Shown piece by piece: positions 1 through 7,741 of a DNA stretch of 13,764 nt. The stretch comes from Colivivens sp964537205 (GTDB lineage: Bacteria; Bacteroidota; Bacteroidia; Bacteroidales; Bacteroidaceae): the NCBI GenBank assembly GCA_964537205.1, contig CAZHZH010000073.1:1-13764 (forward strand), read 5' to 3'. The notes under the pieces were generated by a model. It saw nothing but the letters and a program-made list of their open reading frames with translations, did not search any database and was not told the origin of the DNA. Positions within the stretch are counted from its first letter, which is position 1; every line of letters begins with the position of its first letter. Position numbers and translations under genes: made by a program.

Positions 1-131
1 GCTTAATAGCAATCATATTATGGTTGTGTGCGATGTATTCGTTTGCCGACAACTATGACGAGTACACTATGTGTAAGCTTAAGAACAGGAAAATCGCCGT
101 GTCGCTGTCAATACATATATTGACAATGACA

Positions 132-896
132 ATGAACAGGATTGCTTTTTGCATCTTGTTGACGGTCGCGCCGTTGGCGTTGAATGCGCAGTCAAGGAAG
201 TACATTGATTATGTCGACTATGACATGACCTTGTTCCTTAAACGGGACAGGAAGCTGGTTCCGGACGCCATGCGGAAGTACATAAGGCCGGACGCGGCCA
301 CCTACTACCCGTGGTTGTACGGACCGGCATACACAATGCTCCCCAACACCAATCCGCTTTCTCCGACGTATTGCTTCGGCAGGGACGGCGACAGGTACTA
401 TTTCGTCATAAGCCTGAAAGAGACCGCGGGGTTTCCCAACGCCGACATTGAGCCGTCGCCGTTCCTCAACATCCTGTGTTCCGGCAGCTCCGTGCTTACT
501 TTGCGCCTTGACAGTGTCACGCCGTTGATAGAAAGCCTGTGGCATTTCATACAGGGAACCTGGGCCCATGACCGCGACAGGGCGGTTGTCGACGACGAGG
601 CGTTCGAATACCCGTTCTCCTCAGGACTGTCGGACGGGTACACGCTGGCAGAGTATCACTTAGACATAGTGTTCGACATTGAAGACATAGGCGCGTTTAT
701 GTCCAAGCGTCCGGTCATGTTCAATATTCTTGGCGGACAATACGTGTTCGACTTCACGGACAACCCAAAATTCATAAGGAGGTTCGCAAAGGGCATGCGG
801 AAGTCCAAAGAAAAACTGGACAAAGTGTACGACGTGTATCATAAGGAAAATTGGATTCAATTATTTAGCCTCCTTGCTATACTTGTAAGGGAATGA
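132..896 (+). CDS. Secreted protein of unknown function
   Basis: I do not recognise this 254-residue protein. It begins with a typical signal peptide (MNRIAFCILL..., hydrophobic core, likely cut after LNA before QS), so it should be exported. The mature part is rich in Tyr, Phe and Asp and shows no further membrane segment, lipobox, catalytic motif or T9SS C-terminal signal that I can identify. I chose the ATG at 132 because the signal peptide starts there. The frame stays open to the left edge (a TTG at 24 and an ATG at 33 lie upstream), so a longer form cannot be excluded. Codons are GC-rich at third positions, which supports real coding. The last 11 codons and the stop lie inside the 3' end of the transporter gene on the other strand. 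No promoter motif is visible in the 131 bases before it. Confidence 0.7.
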   Translation: MNRIAFCILLTVAPLALNAQSRKYIDYVDYDMTLFLKRDRKLVPDAMRKYIRPDAATYYPWLYGPAYTMLPNTNPLSPTYCFGRDGDRYYFVISLKETAGFPNADIEPSPFLNILCSGSSVLTLRLDSVTPLIESLWHFIQGTWAHDRDRAVVDDEAFEYPFSSGLSDGYTLAEYHLDIVFDIEDIGAFMSKRPVMFNILGGQYVFDFTDNPKFIRRFAKGMRKSKEKLDKVYDVYHKENWIQLFSLLAILVRE

Positions 897-2144
897 GATT
901 GCGAACAGGATGGCAACAACCAAGGCGAATGCCGCGAATATATACCAACAAGTTGACCAACCTTCCATTCTCGCCGGATCTGAAGCATCGTATTGATATG
1001 CGAACTTGTTGACCACAGCTTGAGCGCAGAATGAGCCGACAGTAGCTCCCAAGCCGTTTGTCATCATCATAAATACTCCCTGTGCCGATGAGCGAATGTG
1101 CTCATCTGTCTCAGAATCCACATACAAGGAACCCGATATATTGAAGAAGTCGAAAGCCACTCCATAAACTATCATGGAGAGGATGAACAACCATACTCCA
1201 CTCCCGGGATTGCCCAAGCCGAAGAAACCGAACCTGAGCACCCAAGCTAACATGGATATAAGCATCACGACCTTAATGCCGAACCGCTTTAGGAAGAACG
1301 GGATCAACAAAATACACAGAGTCTCTGAAATCTGGGATAACGATGACAGCATTATATTGTGCCGGACGGCAAATGAATCCTTGTATTCGTCGATATGTCC
1401 GAAGTCTCCAAGGAAAGTACCGGCAAAACCATTGGTGACCTGCAAACACATACCAAGCAAGAACGAGAAGATGAAGAACAACGCCATCTTTTTTTGCTTG
1501 AAAAGCACAAACGCGCGCAGCCCCAAAGTGTCGACGATCGAAGTGCTTTGCGACATGTTGCTTACTGGGCAATCGGGCAATGTGAACGCATACACACCAA
1601 GTATCAATCCCCAAATCGCGGATACGTATAATTGCATATAGTTCTCTTTGAATCCGGTCAGATCGACAATCCACATTGAAATTATAAAGCCAACGGTTCC
1701 GAAAACCCGAATGGGAGGAAAGTCCTTGACAGTGTCGAGCCCCGCTTTCGTCAACGCATTATAGGAGACAGAATTGCCCAACGCTATGGTCGGCATGAAG
1801 AATGCCACACTGGCTGAATACAGCCAAAAGATCTGATTAAATGAAGGCTCGGCATTAGTCATTCCCATATATCCTGCCGCAGCCATAAACAAGGCACAAA
1901 GCAAATGACATATTCCCAACAGCTTTTGCGCGGGAATCCACTTATCTGCAATAATGCCCATCAAAGCAGGCATAAACAACGAAACGATTCCCTGAACGGC
2001 AAAGAAGTAACCAATATTGGCTCCCATTCCGATATTGGCGAGATAAACTCCAAGTGAACATAAATACGCGCCCCATACCGCAAATATAAGGAAGTTCATC
2101 ACGATCAAGCGGAATTTCACACCTAAAGAACTGCTGCTACCCAT
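861..2144 (-). CDS. MFS transporter, nucleoside:H+ symporter (NupG/XapB-like) family
   Basis: Predicted inner-membrane proton-coupled transporter of 427 residues with about 12 hydrophobic helices, the usual size for the major facilitator superfamily. The loop between helices 2 and 3 reads GIIADKWIPAQK (about residues 63-74), and a PPIRVFGTVGFIIS stretch follows around helix 5. Both are typical of the NupG/XapB nucleoside symporter family common in Bacteroidetes. Nucleoside uptake is therefore the best guess, but the substrate cannot be read from sequence and no nucleoside hydrolase or kinase gene is next to it here. I chose the ATG at 2144 (start MGSSSSLGVKF). The upstream in-frame ATG at 2198 is rejected because a promoter -7 element (2186-2193) lies just downstream of it, which would put transcription start after that ATG. 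The 3' end overlaps the secreted-protein gene by 36 bases. Confidence 0.87.
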   Translation of the reverse strand: MGSSSSLGVKFRLIVMNFLIFAVWGAYLCSLGVYLANIGMGANIGYFFAVQGIVSLFMPALMGIIADKWIPAQKLLGICHLLCALFMAAAGYMGMTNAEPSFNQIFWLYSASVAFFMPTIALGNSVSYNALTKAGLDTVKDFPPIRVFGTVGFIISMWIVDLTGFKENYMQLYVSAIWGLILGVYAFTLPDCPVSNMSQSTSIVDTLGLRAFVLFKQKKMALFFIFSFLLGMCLQVTNGFAGTFLGDFGHIDEYKDSFAVRHNIMLSSLSQISETLCILLIPFFLKRFGIKVVMLISMLAWVLRFGFFGLGNPGSGVWLFILSMIVYGVAFDFFNISGSLYVDSETDEHIRSSAQGVFMMMTNGLGATVGSFCAQAVVNKFAYQYDASDPARMEGWSTCWYIFAAFALVVAILFAISFPYKYSKEAK

Positions 2145-2185
2145 AATATCACACTTATTTATTTCATACGACAAATATATGCAGA

Positions 2186-2217
2186 CAAAGTTACTCATTT
2201 TTTATTAACAACGCAAC
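2186..2217 (-). promoter_or_regulatory. Candidate Bacteroidetes promoter for the MFS transporter
   Basis: Read on the minus strand, TAACTTTG (2186-2193) matches the Bacteroidetes -7 consensus TAnnTTTG exactly. A GTTG (2214-2217) lies 20 bases upstream, a three-of-four match to the -33 TTTG box. Transcription would start near 2178 and leave an A-rich leader of about 35 bases before the ATG at 2144. A second perfect -7-like octamer, TATATTTG (2172-2179), lacks a -33 partner. Confidence 0.55.
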
Positions 2218-2263
2218 GTTTCCATAAAAAAACTATGTTTAAGACGTTATAAGAAAAGCTTTT

Positions 2264-2295
2264 TTTGCTATAGAAAGATTTATTCATTAAATTTG
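2264..2295 (+). promoter_or_regulatory. Candidate Bacteroidetes promoter for pgpH and the T9SS operon
   Basis: TTTG (2264-2267), a 20-base spacer and TAAATTTG (2288-2295) match both boxes of the Bacteroidetes housekeeping promoter exactly. Transcription should start around 2302, about 15 bases before the ATG at 2317, with AAAAAGG (2303-2309) as a possible ribosome-binding stretch. It is the only promoter-like signal I find ahead of the block from 2317 to 11210. An AT-rich palindrome, AAAAGCTTTT (2254-2263), abuts the -33 box. Confidence 0.65.
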
Positions 2296-2316
2296 CATCA
2301 CGAAAAAGGTTGTGTT

Positions 2317-4410
2317 ATGAAATTATCAATGACCCACAAAACAAAAACCAAAATCCGGAAACAGAAGGATCACGCATTGAATATACTTCTGCTGAAAATC
2401 GCAATTATCACAGTTACGACTGCGATAATAGTGTATTTCCTTCCACGCCAGGGCGGATTCAATTATTCCTACGAGTTGAACCAACCCTGGCACTACGGCA
2501 CAATGATATCCACTCAGAAGTTCAACATACAAATGAGTGACTCAACCTTGACGACAAAGCGCGACAGTATAGCGCGGGGGTTTATGCCTTACTTCAACCG
2601 CGACCTCAGTGCGGAGAGCGCGGCAAAGGAAACGGTAAGCTCTATGGACTGTGACAAGAGGCTGAAAAAACATGTGATAAGCATGTTAGACAGCGTCTAT
2701 CAACGGGGGATCATGAAAGGGACAGATTATGACAGCCTGAAAAGCGTCGGCACAAACTATATAAGGATCATACAAGGAAATGAAGCCGTCGCCGTACCAC
2801 TCAGTCAGATCATGTCCCAGCACGAGGCGTATCACTTCATCGTGCATCACGATGAACAAGCATTCTCCCCTTTGGACATTAGCAAGCTGAACATAAACAC
2901 CTTGTTAAATGAGAACCTCTCATACGAGCCGATGAAATCGCAAGAGGAACTGCAAAGCGAGTACAACGCGATGACATCGAGTCTGGGCTTTGTAAGAGTT
3001 AACGAAAAGATCGTAGACAGGGGCGAACTGGTCACCGAAGAAATATACCAAAAGCTGAAATCATATGAAGCGGTAATCAACAAGCAGCAAGAAGACACAG
3101 AGACATCATCAATACTTTTGTGGGGACAAGTGGCAATCGTAGCGTTCATTGTATCCCTCCTCATAGCCTACCTTTCTGTCTTCCGCGTTGACTACCTTGA
3201 GAATTCCCGATGCGCCATTTTGCTGTTCTCACTCGTCGCCATATTCTGTATAGCCGCGTTCCTGATGGTGTCCCACCACTTTTTCCACGTATACATCATT
3301 CCATGCTGCATGGTTCCTATCATAATACGTGTATTCATGGACTCACGGACAGCCTTCACGTTCCATGTCGGCATGGTGCTGCTTATTTCACTTGCTCTGT
3401 CAAACCCCTACGAATTCATACTGTTTCAGATTATAGCCGGACTAATGGTCATTTTGAATTTACGCGAACTTTCACAGCGGTCTCAAATAATCCATACAGC
3501 ATTTATAGCCACTCTGACCTACCTGGCCGTATATACCGCGTACGAGTTCGCATCCGGAGCGGGTATAAACGACCTCGACCGTCGTATATTCATTTATTTC
3601 TGCATCAACGGGCTGCTGTTGCTCTTCACTTACCCACTGTTCTGGGTCATGGAAAGAGTCTTTGGCTTCATTAGCGACGTAACCCTTATAGAGTTGTCAA
3701 ATATAAACAATCCGCTACTGCAGAAGATGTCGGAGGAGGCGCCAGGCACGTTCCAGCACTCAATGCAAGTGGCGAACCTGGCATCAGAAGTGGCAAAGAA
3801 AATCGGCGCAAACCCTCAATTAGTAAGGACCGGAGCCTTGTATCACGACATCGGCAAACTCGAGCGTCCCGTGTTCTTTACAGAAAATCAAGCGGGAGGC
3901 AACCCACACAAGCACCTTAGTCCGATCAAAAGCGCGGAAGTCATCATCTCACACGTCACCAACGGACTTGCACTCGCCGAAAAATATCATCTGCCAGAAC
4001 AAATCAAAGGATTTATACGCACGCACCACGGCACAGGCAAGACAAAGTACTTCTTGGTGACATACAAAAACGAGCATCCGGACGAGGAAGTTGACGAATC
4101 GTTGTTCCAATATCCAGGACCCAATCCTCAAACCAAAGAAGAAGCCATCCTCATGATGGCCGACGCTGTGGAAGCGACATCACGCAGCTTGAAGGAATAC
4201 ACCGAGGACGCCATCAGCGACATGGTTGATTCAATAGTGGACGGCCAAGTGAAGGAAGGATTCTTCACAAACTGCCCTATAACATTCAGAGACATTTCAG
4301 AAGCAAAAGAGATTTTTAAAGAACGGCTGAAAACAATATACCATACCAGAATATCATACCCCGAACTAAATAAAAACATCGATTCGGGCAATAAAAAGCC
4401 TAATAATTAG
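2317..4410 (+). CDS. pgpH: 7TM-HD cyclic-di-AMP phosphodiesterase (PgpH type)
   Basis: Predicted membrane-bound phosphodiesterase of 697 residues; characterised PgpH enzymes hydrolyse the second messenger c-di-AMP to pApA. The order is that of the family. A basic cytoplasmic start and first membrane helix (about 20-42) lead into the 7TMR-HDED extracytoplasmic domain, which opens with FNYSYELNQPWHYG. A multi-helix membrane domain follows (about 270-455), then a C-terminal cytoplasmic HD domain. Metal-binding residues are present: H481, the HD pair H510-D511 in YHDIGK, H533 in HKHLSP, H570-H571 in THHGTG, and D616 in MMADAVEA, so it should be active. The start is the ATG at 2317; an upstream TTG at 2293 lies inside the promoter -7 box. 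porP follows after 12 bases, which suggests co-transcription with the T9SS. The fold and metal site are clear; c-di-AMP as substrate is inferred from the family. Confidence 0.9.
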   Translation: MKLSMTHKTKTKIRKQKDHALNILLLKIAIITVTTAIIVYFLPRQGGFNYSYELNQPWHYGTMISTQKFNIQMSDSTLTTKRDSIARGFMPYFNRDLSAESAAKETVSSMDCDKRLKKHVISMLDSVYQRGIMKGTDYDSLKSVGTNYIRIIQGNEAVAVPLSQIMSQHEAYHFIVHHDEQAFSPLDISKLNINTLLNENLSYEPMKSQEELQSEYNAMTSSLGFVRVNEKIVDRGELVTEEIYQKLKSYEAVINKQQEDTETSSILLWGQVAIVAFIVSLLIAYLSVFRVDYLENSRCAILLFSLVAIFCIAAFLMVSHHFFHVYIIPCCMVPIIIRVFMDSRTAFTFHVGMVLLISLALSNPYEFILFQIIAGLMVILNLRELSQRSQIIHTAFIATLTYLAVYTAYEFASGAGINDLDRRIFIYFCINGLLLLFTYPLFWVMERVFGFISDVTLIELSNINNPLLQKMSEEAPGTFQHSMQVANLASEVAKKIGANPQLVRTGALYHDIGKLERPVFFTENQAGGNPHKHLSPIKSAEVIISHVTNGLALAEKYHLPEQIKGFIRTHHGTGKTKYFLVTYKNEHPDEEVDESLFQYPGPNPQTKEEAILMMADAVEATSRSLKEYTEDAISDMVDSIVDGQVKEGFFTNCPITFRDISEAKEIFKERLKTIYHTRISYPELNKNIDSGNKKPNN

Positions 4411-4422
4411 TTATATCAACAG

Positions 4423-5364
4423 ATGAAAAGAAGATTTCTGATAACTTTCACGTTGCTCGTCTCGATGTTTGGAACAACACGCGCTCAGTGGGATGTGCAG
4501 TTTTCTGACTTCACAACCTTGAAGTCTTTTTTCAACCCCGCAGTTTCAGGAACAGACGGAATGTTGGATGTCTCATTGGCATACTCACTACAAATGGCAG
4601 GATATGACGATGCGCCACGGACCATGTATGCGGGCGCGAACATGCCTATTTACTTCCTTAGTCCGCGCCACGGAGCGGGCATCAACCTGTTTAACGACGA
4701 GATAGGTATTTTCAAAACGACAAGAATAGGACTACAATATGCGTTTAATATGAAGGTCGGCGAGAAAGGGAGAATTGCCTTAGGAATACAAGGAGCCATT
4801 CTCAGTGAGACAATAGACCCCGGCGACATTATACTTGAGGACGCGAGCGACCCAGCCTTTCCTACATCTTCAGCCGACGGAAAGGTTTTCGACCTCGGCG
4901 CAGGCATTTACTATTACAGCCCAAAACTATGGATAGGCCTGTCTGGACAACATCTTACGAAACCCACCATCAATATTGGCGACAGAAACGAACTTAGTAT
5001 CTCCCGCGTATTTTATTTTATGGCAGGAAGCAATATTAAGATAAAAAATACGTTATTATCTGTACAGCCTGCCGTAATGGTGCAATCCGACTTCCAATCT
5101 TGGAGGGAGGATATACAATGCAAAGTCACTTATGAGTACGAGGCAAGAAAGTTCTACGCAGGTGTAGGGTATAGTCCCGACATTTCCGTCACGGCGATGA
5201 TAGGCGGTTACTTCCATGGAGTTCAGTTAGGCTATTCCTATCAAATGTACACTCAAGGAGTCGGCTTACAGAATGGCTCCCACGAAATCGTACTTAATTA
5301 CAAAACGAATCTTGACCTTTTCAAAAAAGGCAAAAACCTTCATAAAAGCGCAAGATTCTTATAA
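4423..5364 (+). CDS. porP: T9SS protein PorP (PorP/SprF family)
   Basis: PorP/SprF-family protein of 313 residues, predicted to be a beta-barrel-like protein of the outer membrane that works with the PorK/PorN ring in type IX secretion. It has a signal peptide (MKRRFLITFTLLVSMFG..., likely cut after TRA before Q), then the family's early FFNPAVSG motif (about residues 37-44). The rest is alternating beta-strand sequence with recurring aromatic and Gly residues, including VFDLGAGIYYYSPKLWIGLSGQHLTKP around the middle. The C-terminal third has the family pattern YEYEARKFYAGVGYSPDIS. It starts 12 bases after pgpH and lies 49 bases before porK, the standard Bacteroidales gene order. Length is normal for the family. 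I see no separate promoter before it. Confidence 0.93.
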   Translation: MKRRFLITFTLLVSMFGTTRAQWDVQFSDFTTLKSFFNPAVSGTDGMLDVSLAYSLQMAGYDDAPRTMYAGANMPIYFLSPRHGAGINLFNDEIGIFKTTRIGLQYAFNMKVGEKGRIALGIQGAILSETIDPGDIILEDASDPAFPTSSADGKVFDLGAGIYYYSPKLWIGLSGQHLTKPTINIGDRNELSISRVFYFMAGSNIKIKNTLLSVQPAVMVQSDFQSWREDIQCKVTYEYEARKFYAGVGYSPDISVTAMIGGYFHGVQLGYSYQMYTQGVGLQNGSHEIVLNYKTNLDLFKKGKNLHKSARFL

Positions 5365-5366
5365 TG

Positions 5367-5382
5367 TTTAAACGAAGCTAAC
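5367..5382 (+). repeat. Operon intergenic motif, copy 1 (before porK)
   Basis: TTTAAACGAAGCTAAC begins two bases after the porP stop and ends 31 bases before the porK ATG. It matches the porL and porN copies except for an inserted T and one substitution (GCTAAC against CCAAC). Function unknown; possibly a translation or RNA-processing signal, possibly chance. Confidence 0.3.
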
Positions 5383-5413
5383 AAAGACAAAGGATATAAA
5401 AGCGAGAGAATAT

Positions 5414-6844
5414 ATGAGAAAAGAATTATTTGCAGCGAGCACTTTGATTCTATCTACAATTGTTGTGTCATGCATTAGCTCGAAAGGCAATGCAGAGGCG
5501 TCGGGAGGAGAGGTTACCGGAGTGGGAGGCACTTCCATCAGCGAACCAGCCCCATACGGAATGGTACTTATCAAGCGGGGATCATTAAAAATGGGAACAG
5601 ACAAGACCGACAGCCTTTGGGGAAAGAAAATGCCAGAGCGCGAAATATCAGTTGACGCCTTCTGGATGGATGAGACCGAAGTCACAAACGCCAAATACAG
5701 ACAGTTCGTCTATTGGGTACGCGACTCTATCATTCGCGAACGACTGGCTGATGCCGGCTATGAAGAATACAGGATTGAGGAAGACAAGAACGGAGACCCT
5801 GTAAAGCCTCATCTTAATTGGGCAAAAGCACTCCCTTGGAGAAATCCGGACGAAGAGGAGCAAGAGATACTTGAGAGTGTGTATACCTACCATCCATTTG
5901 ACGGATCAAAGATGCTGGACGCAAGCCAGATGAATTACAAATATGAGACGTTCGACTATGCGATGGCGGCAAAGCGCAAGTACAGGCTTAATCCGGAAGA
6001 AAGAAATCTTAATACAGATTACACTACCGATCCGAACGAAGTGGTCATGATTTCAAAAGACACCGCATACATCGACGACGAAGGCGTCATACACAGGGAA
6101 ACCATAACACGTCCGCTCTCAAGCATGTGGGACTTTGTCAATACGTATATTGTAAACATTTACCCCGACACCACATGTTGGATAAACGACTTCCAAAACG
6201 CAGAAAACGAAATATACATGCGCCTGTATTTCAGCCATCCGAACTACAACGAGTATCCAGTGGTCGGAGTCAATTGGGAGCAGGCCAACGCATTCTGCAA
6301 TTGGCGTACGGACTTTTTGATGCGCGGACTTGGTGGAAACGCCAAGTTCGTCCAGCGGTACCGCCTCCCGACTGAAGCCGAATGGGAATATGCGGCGAGA
6401 GGAAAGGACGGAAACGAATTGCCATGGGAGAACGAAGATGTAAAAAGTGACAAGGGATGCTACTACGCCAATTTCAAACCCGACCGCGGCAACTATACGA
6501 AAGACGGCAACCTCATAACATCAAAGGTGGGAATTTACTCTGCCAATTCCAACGGCCTGTACGACATGGCAGGCAACGTGGCAGAATGGACATCGACCGT
6601 CTATACCGAGGCTGGCATACTCTCAATGAGTGACATGAACCCGACATTAACTTACAACGCCGCCAAAGAAGACCCATACGCCCTAAAGAAGAAGTCTGTG
6701 CGCGGAGGATCATGGAAAGACCCTGAGAGTTTCATAAAATCCGCCTGGCGCACTTCCGAGTACCAAAACGTAGGCAGGTCCTTTATCGGTTTCAGATGCG
6801 TTCGGACACAGGTCGGAACTGCGACAAAGCAAAAGAACAGATAA
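5414..6844 (+). CDS. porK: T9SS ring lipoprotein PorK/GldK
   Basis: Outer-membrane lipoprotein of 476 residues that, in studied T9SSs, forms the periplasmic ring with PorN. The signal peptide ends in a lipobox IVVSC with the lipidated Cys at residue 20. The remainder is a formylglycine-generating-enzyme (FGE-sulfatase) fold: GMVLIKRGSLKMGTD (from 49), PVVGVNW (282-288), RLPTEAEWEYAARG (317-330), NGLYDMAGNVAEW (380-392), VRGGSW (429-434) and GFRC (459-462). The fold is split by a long polar insert between about residues 110 and 270, as in GldK homologues. The catalytic cysteine pair of true FGE enzymes is not seen: the region before GFRC (AWRTSEYQNVGRSFI) has no Cys. The role is therefore structural. 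It is the third gene of the operon; porL follows after 69 bases. Confidence 0.95.
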   Translation: MRKELFAASTLILSTIVVSCISSKGNAEASGGEVTGVGGTSISEPAPYGMVLIKRGSLKMGTDKTDSLWGKKMPEREISVDAFWMDETEVTNAKYRQFVYWVRDSIIRERLADAGYEEYRIEEDKNGDPVKPHLNWAKALPWRNPDEEEQEILESVYTYHPFDGSKMLDASQMNYKYETFDYAMAAKRKYRLNPEERNLNTDYTTDPNEVVMISKDTAYIDDEGVIHRETITRPLSSMWDFVNTYIVNIYPDTTCWINDFQNAENEIYMRLYFSHPNYNEYPVVGVNWEQANAFCNWRTDFLMRGLGGNAKFVQRYRLPTEAEWEYAARGKDGNELPWENEDVKSDKGCYYANFKPDRGNYTKDGNLITSKVGIYSANSNGLYDMAGNVAEWTSTVYTEAGILSMSDMNPTLTYNAAKEDPYALKKKSVRGGSWKDPESFIKSAWRTSEYQNVGRSFIGFRCVRTQVGTATKQKNR

Positions 6845-6879
6845 CAGGTCTCATATTCCGAATCGTATGAAGACAGAAA

Positions 6880-6894
6880 TTTAAACGAACCAAC
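6880..6894 (+). repeat. Operon intergenic motif, copy 2 (before porL)
   Basis: TTTAAACGAACCAAC lies between porK and porL, ending 19 bases before the porL ATG. Its last 12 bases are identical to the copy before porN and close to the copy before porK. A partial echo, TTAAACGC, follows at 6897-6904. Confidence 0.3.
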
Positions 6895-6913
6895 CCTTAA
6901 ACGCAATATAAGA

Positions 6914-7729
6914 ATGGCTAAGAAGAAGAAAAATATAATAGCGAAAATGCAGATCTGGATGGATAGCAGACCAGGTCAGATGTTTTTGAACTACGCATAC
7001 AGCTGGGGAGCCTCAATCGTCATCCTCGGCGCATTGTTCAAACTAACACACATAGCGGGCGCCGACCTGATGCTTTTCCTTGGTATGGGAACGGAGGTGT
7101 TCGTGTTTTTCCTTGCCGGCTTCGAACGGCCTTATGATGAAGACGGGAAAGCTCCTGTAAATACGCAGGAAGAAGAAACGGGCACTGCGGCAACAGGCAA
7201 CGGAACCGTGGTCATTGAAGGCAACATCCCTTCAGGAGGGACTATCATCATTGGTGGTGGTAGTGGTTCACAAGCTATTGCCGGCGGGGCAGAAGGTTCA
7301 CAGCACACGGAGGCAGGAGGCAACAGTACAGCCATCGACGCTACGCAGCTTGCGGGAGCCATCGAATCATCTCCACTCATGTCTTCACCACAGTTCGCAG
7401 GAATGCCGCCTGAGATGCAGGAAGCGACTCAGAAATATGTGGAACAACTAAAGGAACTTACCGAAACACTAAAGAAGGTCGCAGAACAATCCGCACGCCT
7501 TACCCGCGACTCGGAAGAAATGGAGAACATGAACCGTACGCTCACGGGTATCAACCGCTTCTATGAAATGCAGCTTCGCAGCGTAGGAACACAAAGTTCC
7601 ACAATCGACAAAGTCAACGAGCAAACCACCAAGCTTGCCGCACAACTCGAAGAACTCAACCAAGTATATGCCCGCATGGTCGACGCTCTCAAAGTGAACA
7701 TAGCCGGAAACCCCGCAAAAGACGAATAA
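6914..7729 (+). CDS. porL: T9SS motor protein PorL/GldL
   Basis: Inner-membrane motor subunit of 271 residues; GldL/PorL pentamers around a PorM/GldM dimer convert proton flow into rotation that powers T9SS. After a basic N-terminus come two membrane helices, about 26-43 and 50-70. Helix 2 contains GMGTEVFVFFLAGFERP, with E61 in the place of the conserved intramembrane Glu needed for the motor. Next is a Gly/Ser/Thr-rich low-complexity linker (about 90-140) with GGTIIIGGGSGSQ-type sequence. A helical cytoplasmic domain follows (about 155-265), rich in Glu, Gln and Leu and likely coiled-coil. The linker makes it longer than short GldL proteins of gliding flavobacteria. The start has A-rich sequence upstream and the motif copy 19 bases before. 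porM follows after 12 bases. Confidence 0.94.
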   Translation: MAKKKKNIIAKMQIWMDSRPGQMFLNYAYSWGASIVILGALFKLTHIAGADLMLFLGMGTEVFVFFLAGFERPYDEDGKAPVNTQEEETGTAATGNGTVVIEGNIPSGGTIIIGGGSGSQAIAGGAEGSQHTEAGGNSTAIDATQLAGAIESSPLMSSPQFAGMPPEMQEATQKYVEQLKELTETLKKVAEQSARLTRDSEEMENMNRTLTGINRFYEMQLRSVGTQSSTIDKVNEQTTKLAAQLEELNQVYARMVDALKVNIAGNPAKDE

Positions 7730-7741
7730 AAGGAACAAGGC

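Noticed and set aside
1174..1641. Long plus-strand open frame opposite the MFS gene
   Set aside because: Its product is low in hydrophobic pattern, has no start context or domain, and the opposite strand encodes an unmistakable transporter. It is a shadow frame.
2145..2198. Upstream ATG at 2198 as the start of the MFS transporter
   Set aside because: A perfect TAnnTTTG -7 element (2186-2193) lies downstream of this ATG, and the extra 18 residues do not resemble the family's short polar N-terminus. The ATG at 2144 is better placed.
7251..7266. GGTGGTGGTAGTGGT microsatellite in porL as a phase-variable switch
   Set aside because: The triplet unit keeps the reading frame when it expands or contracts, and there are only three perfect copies.
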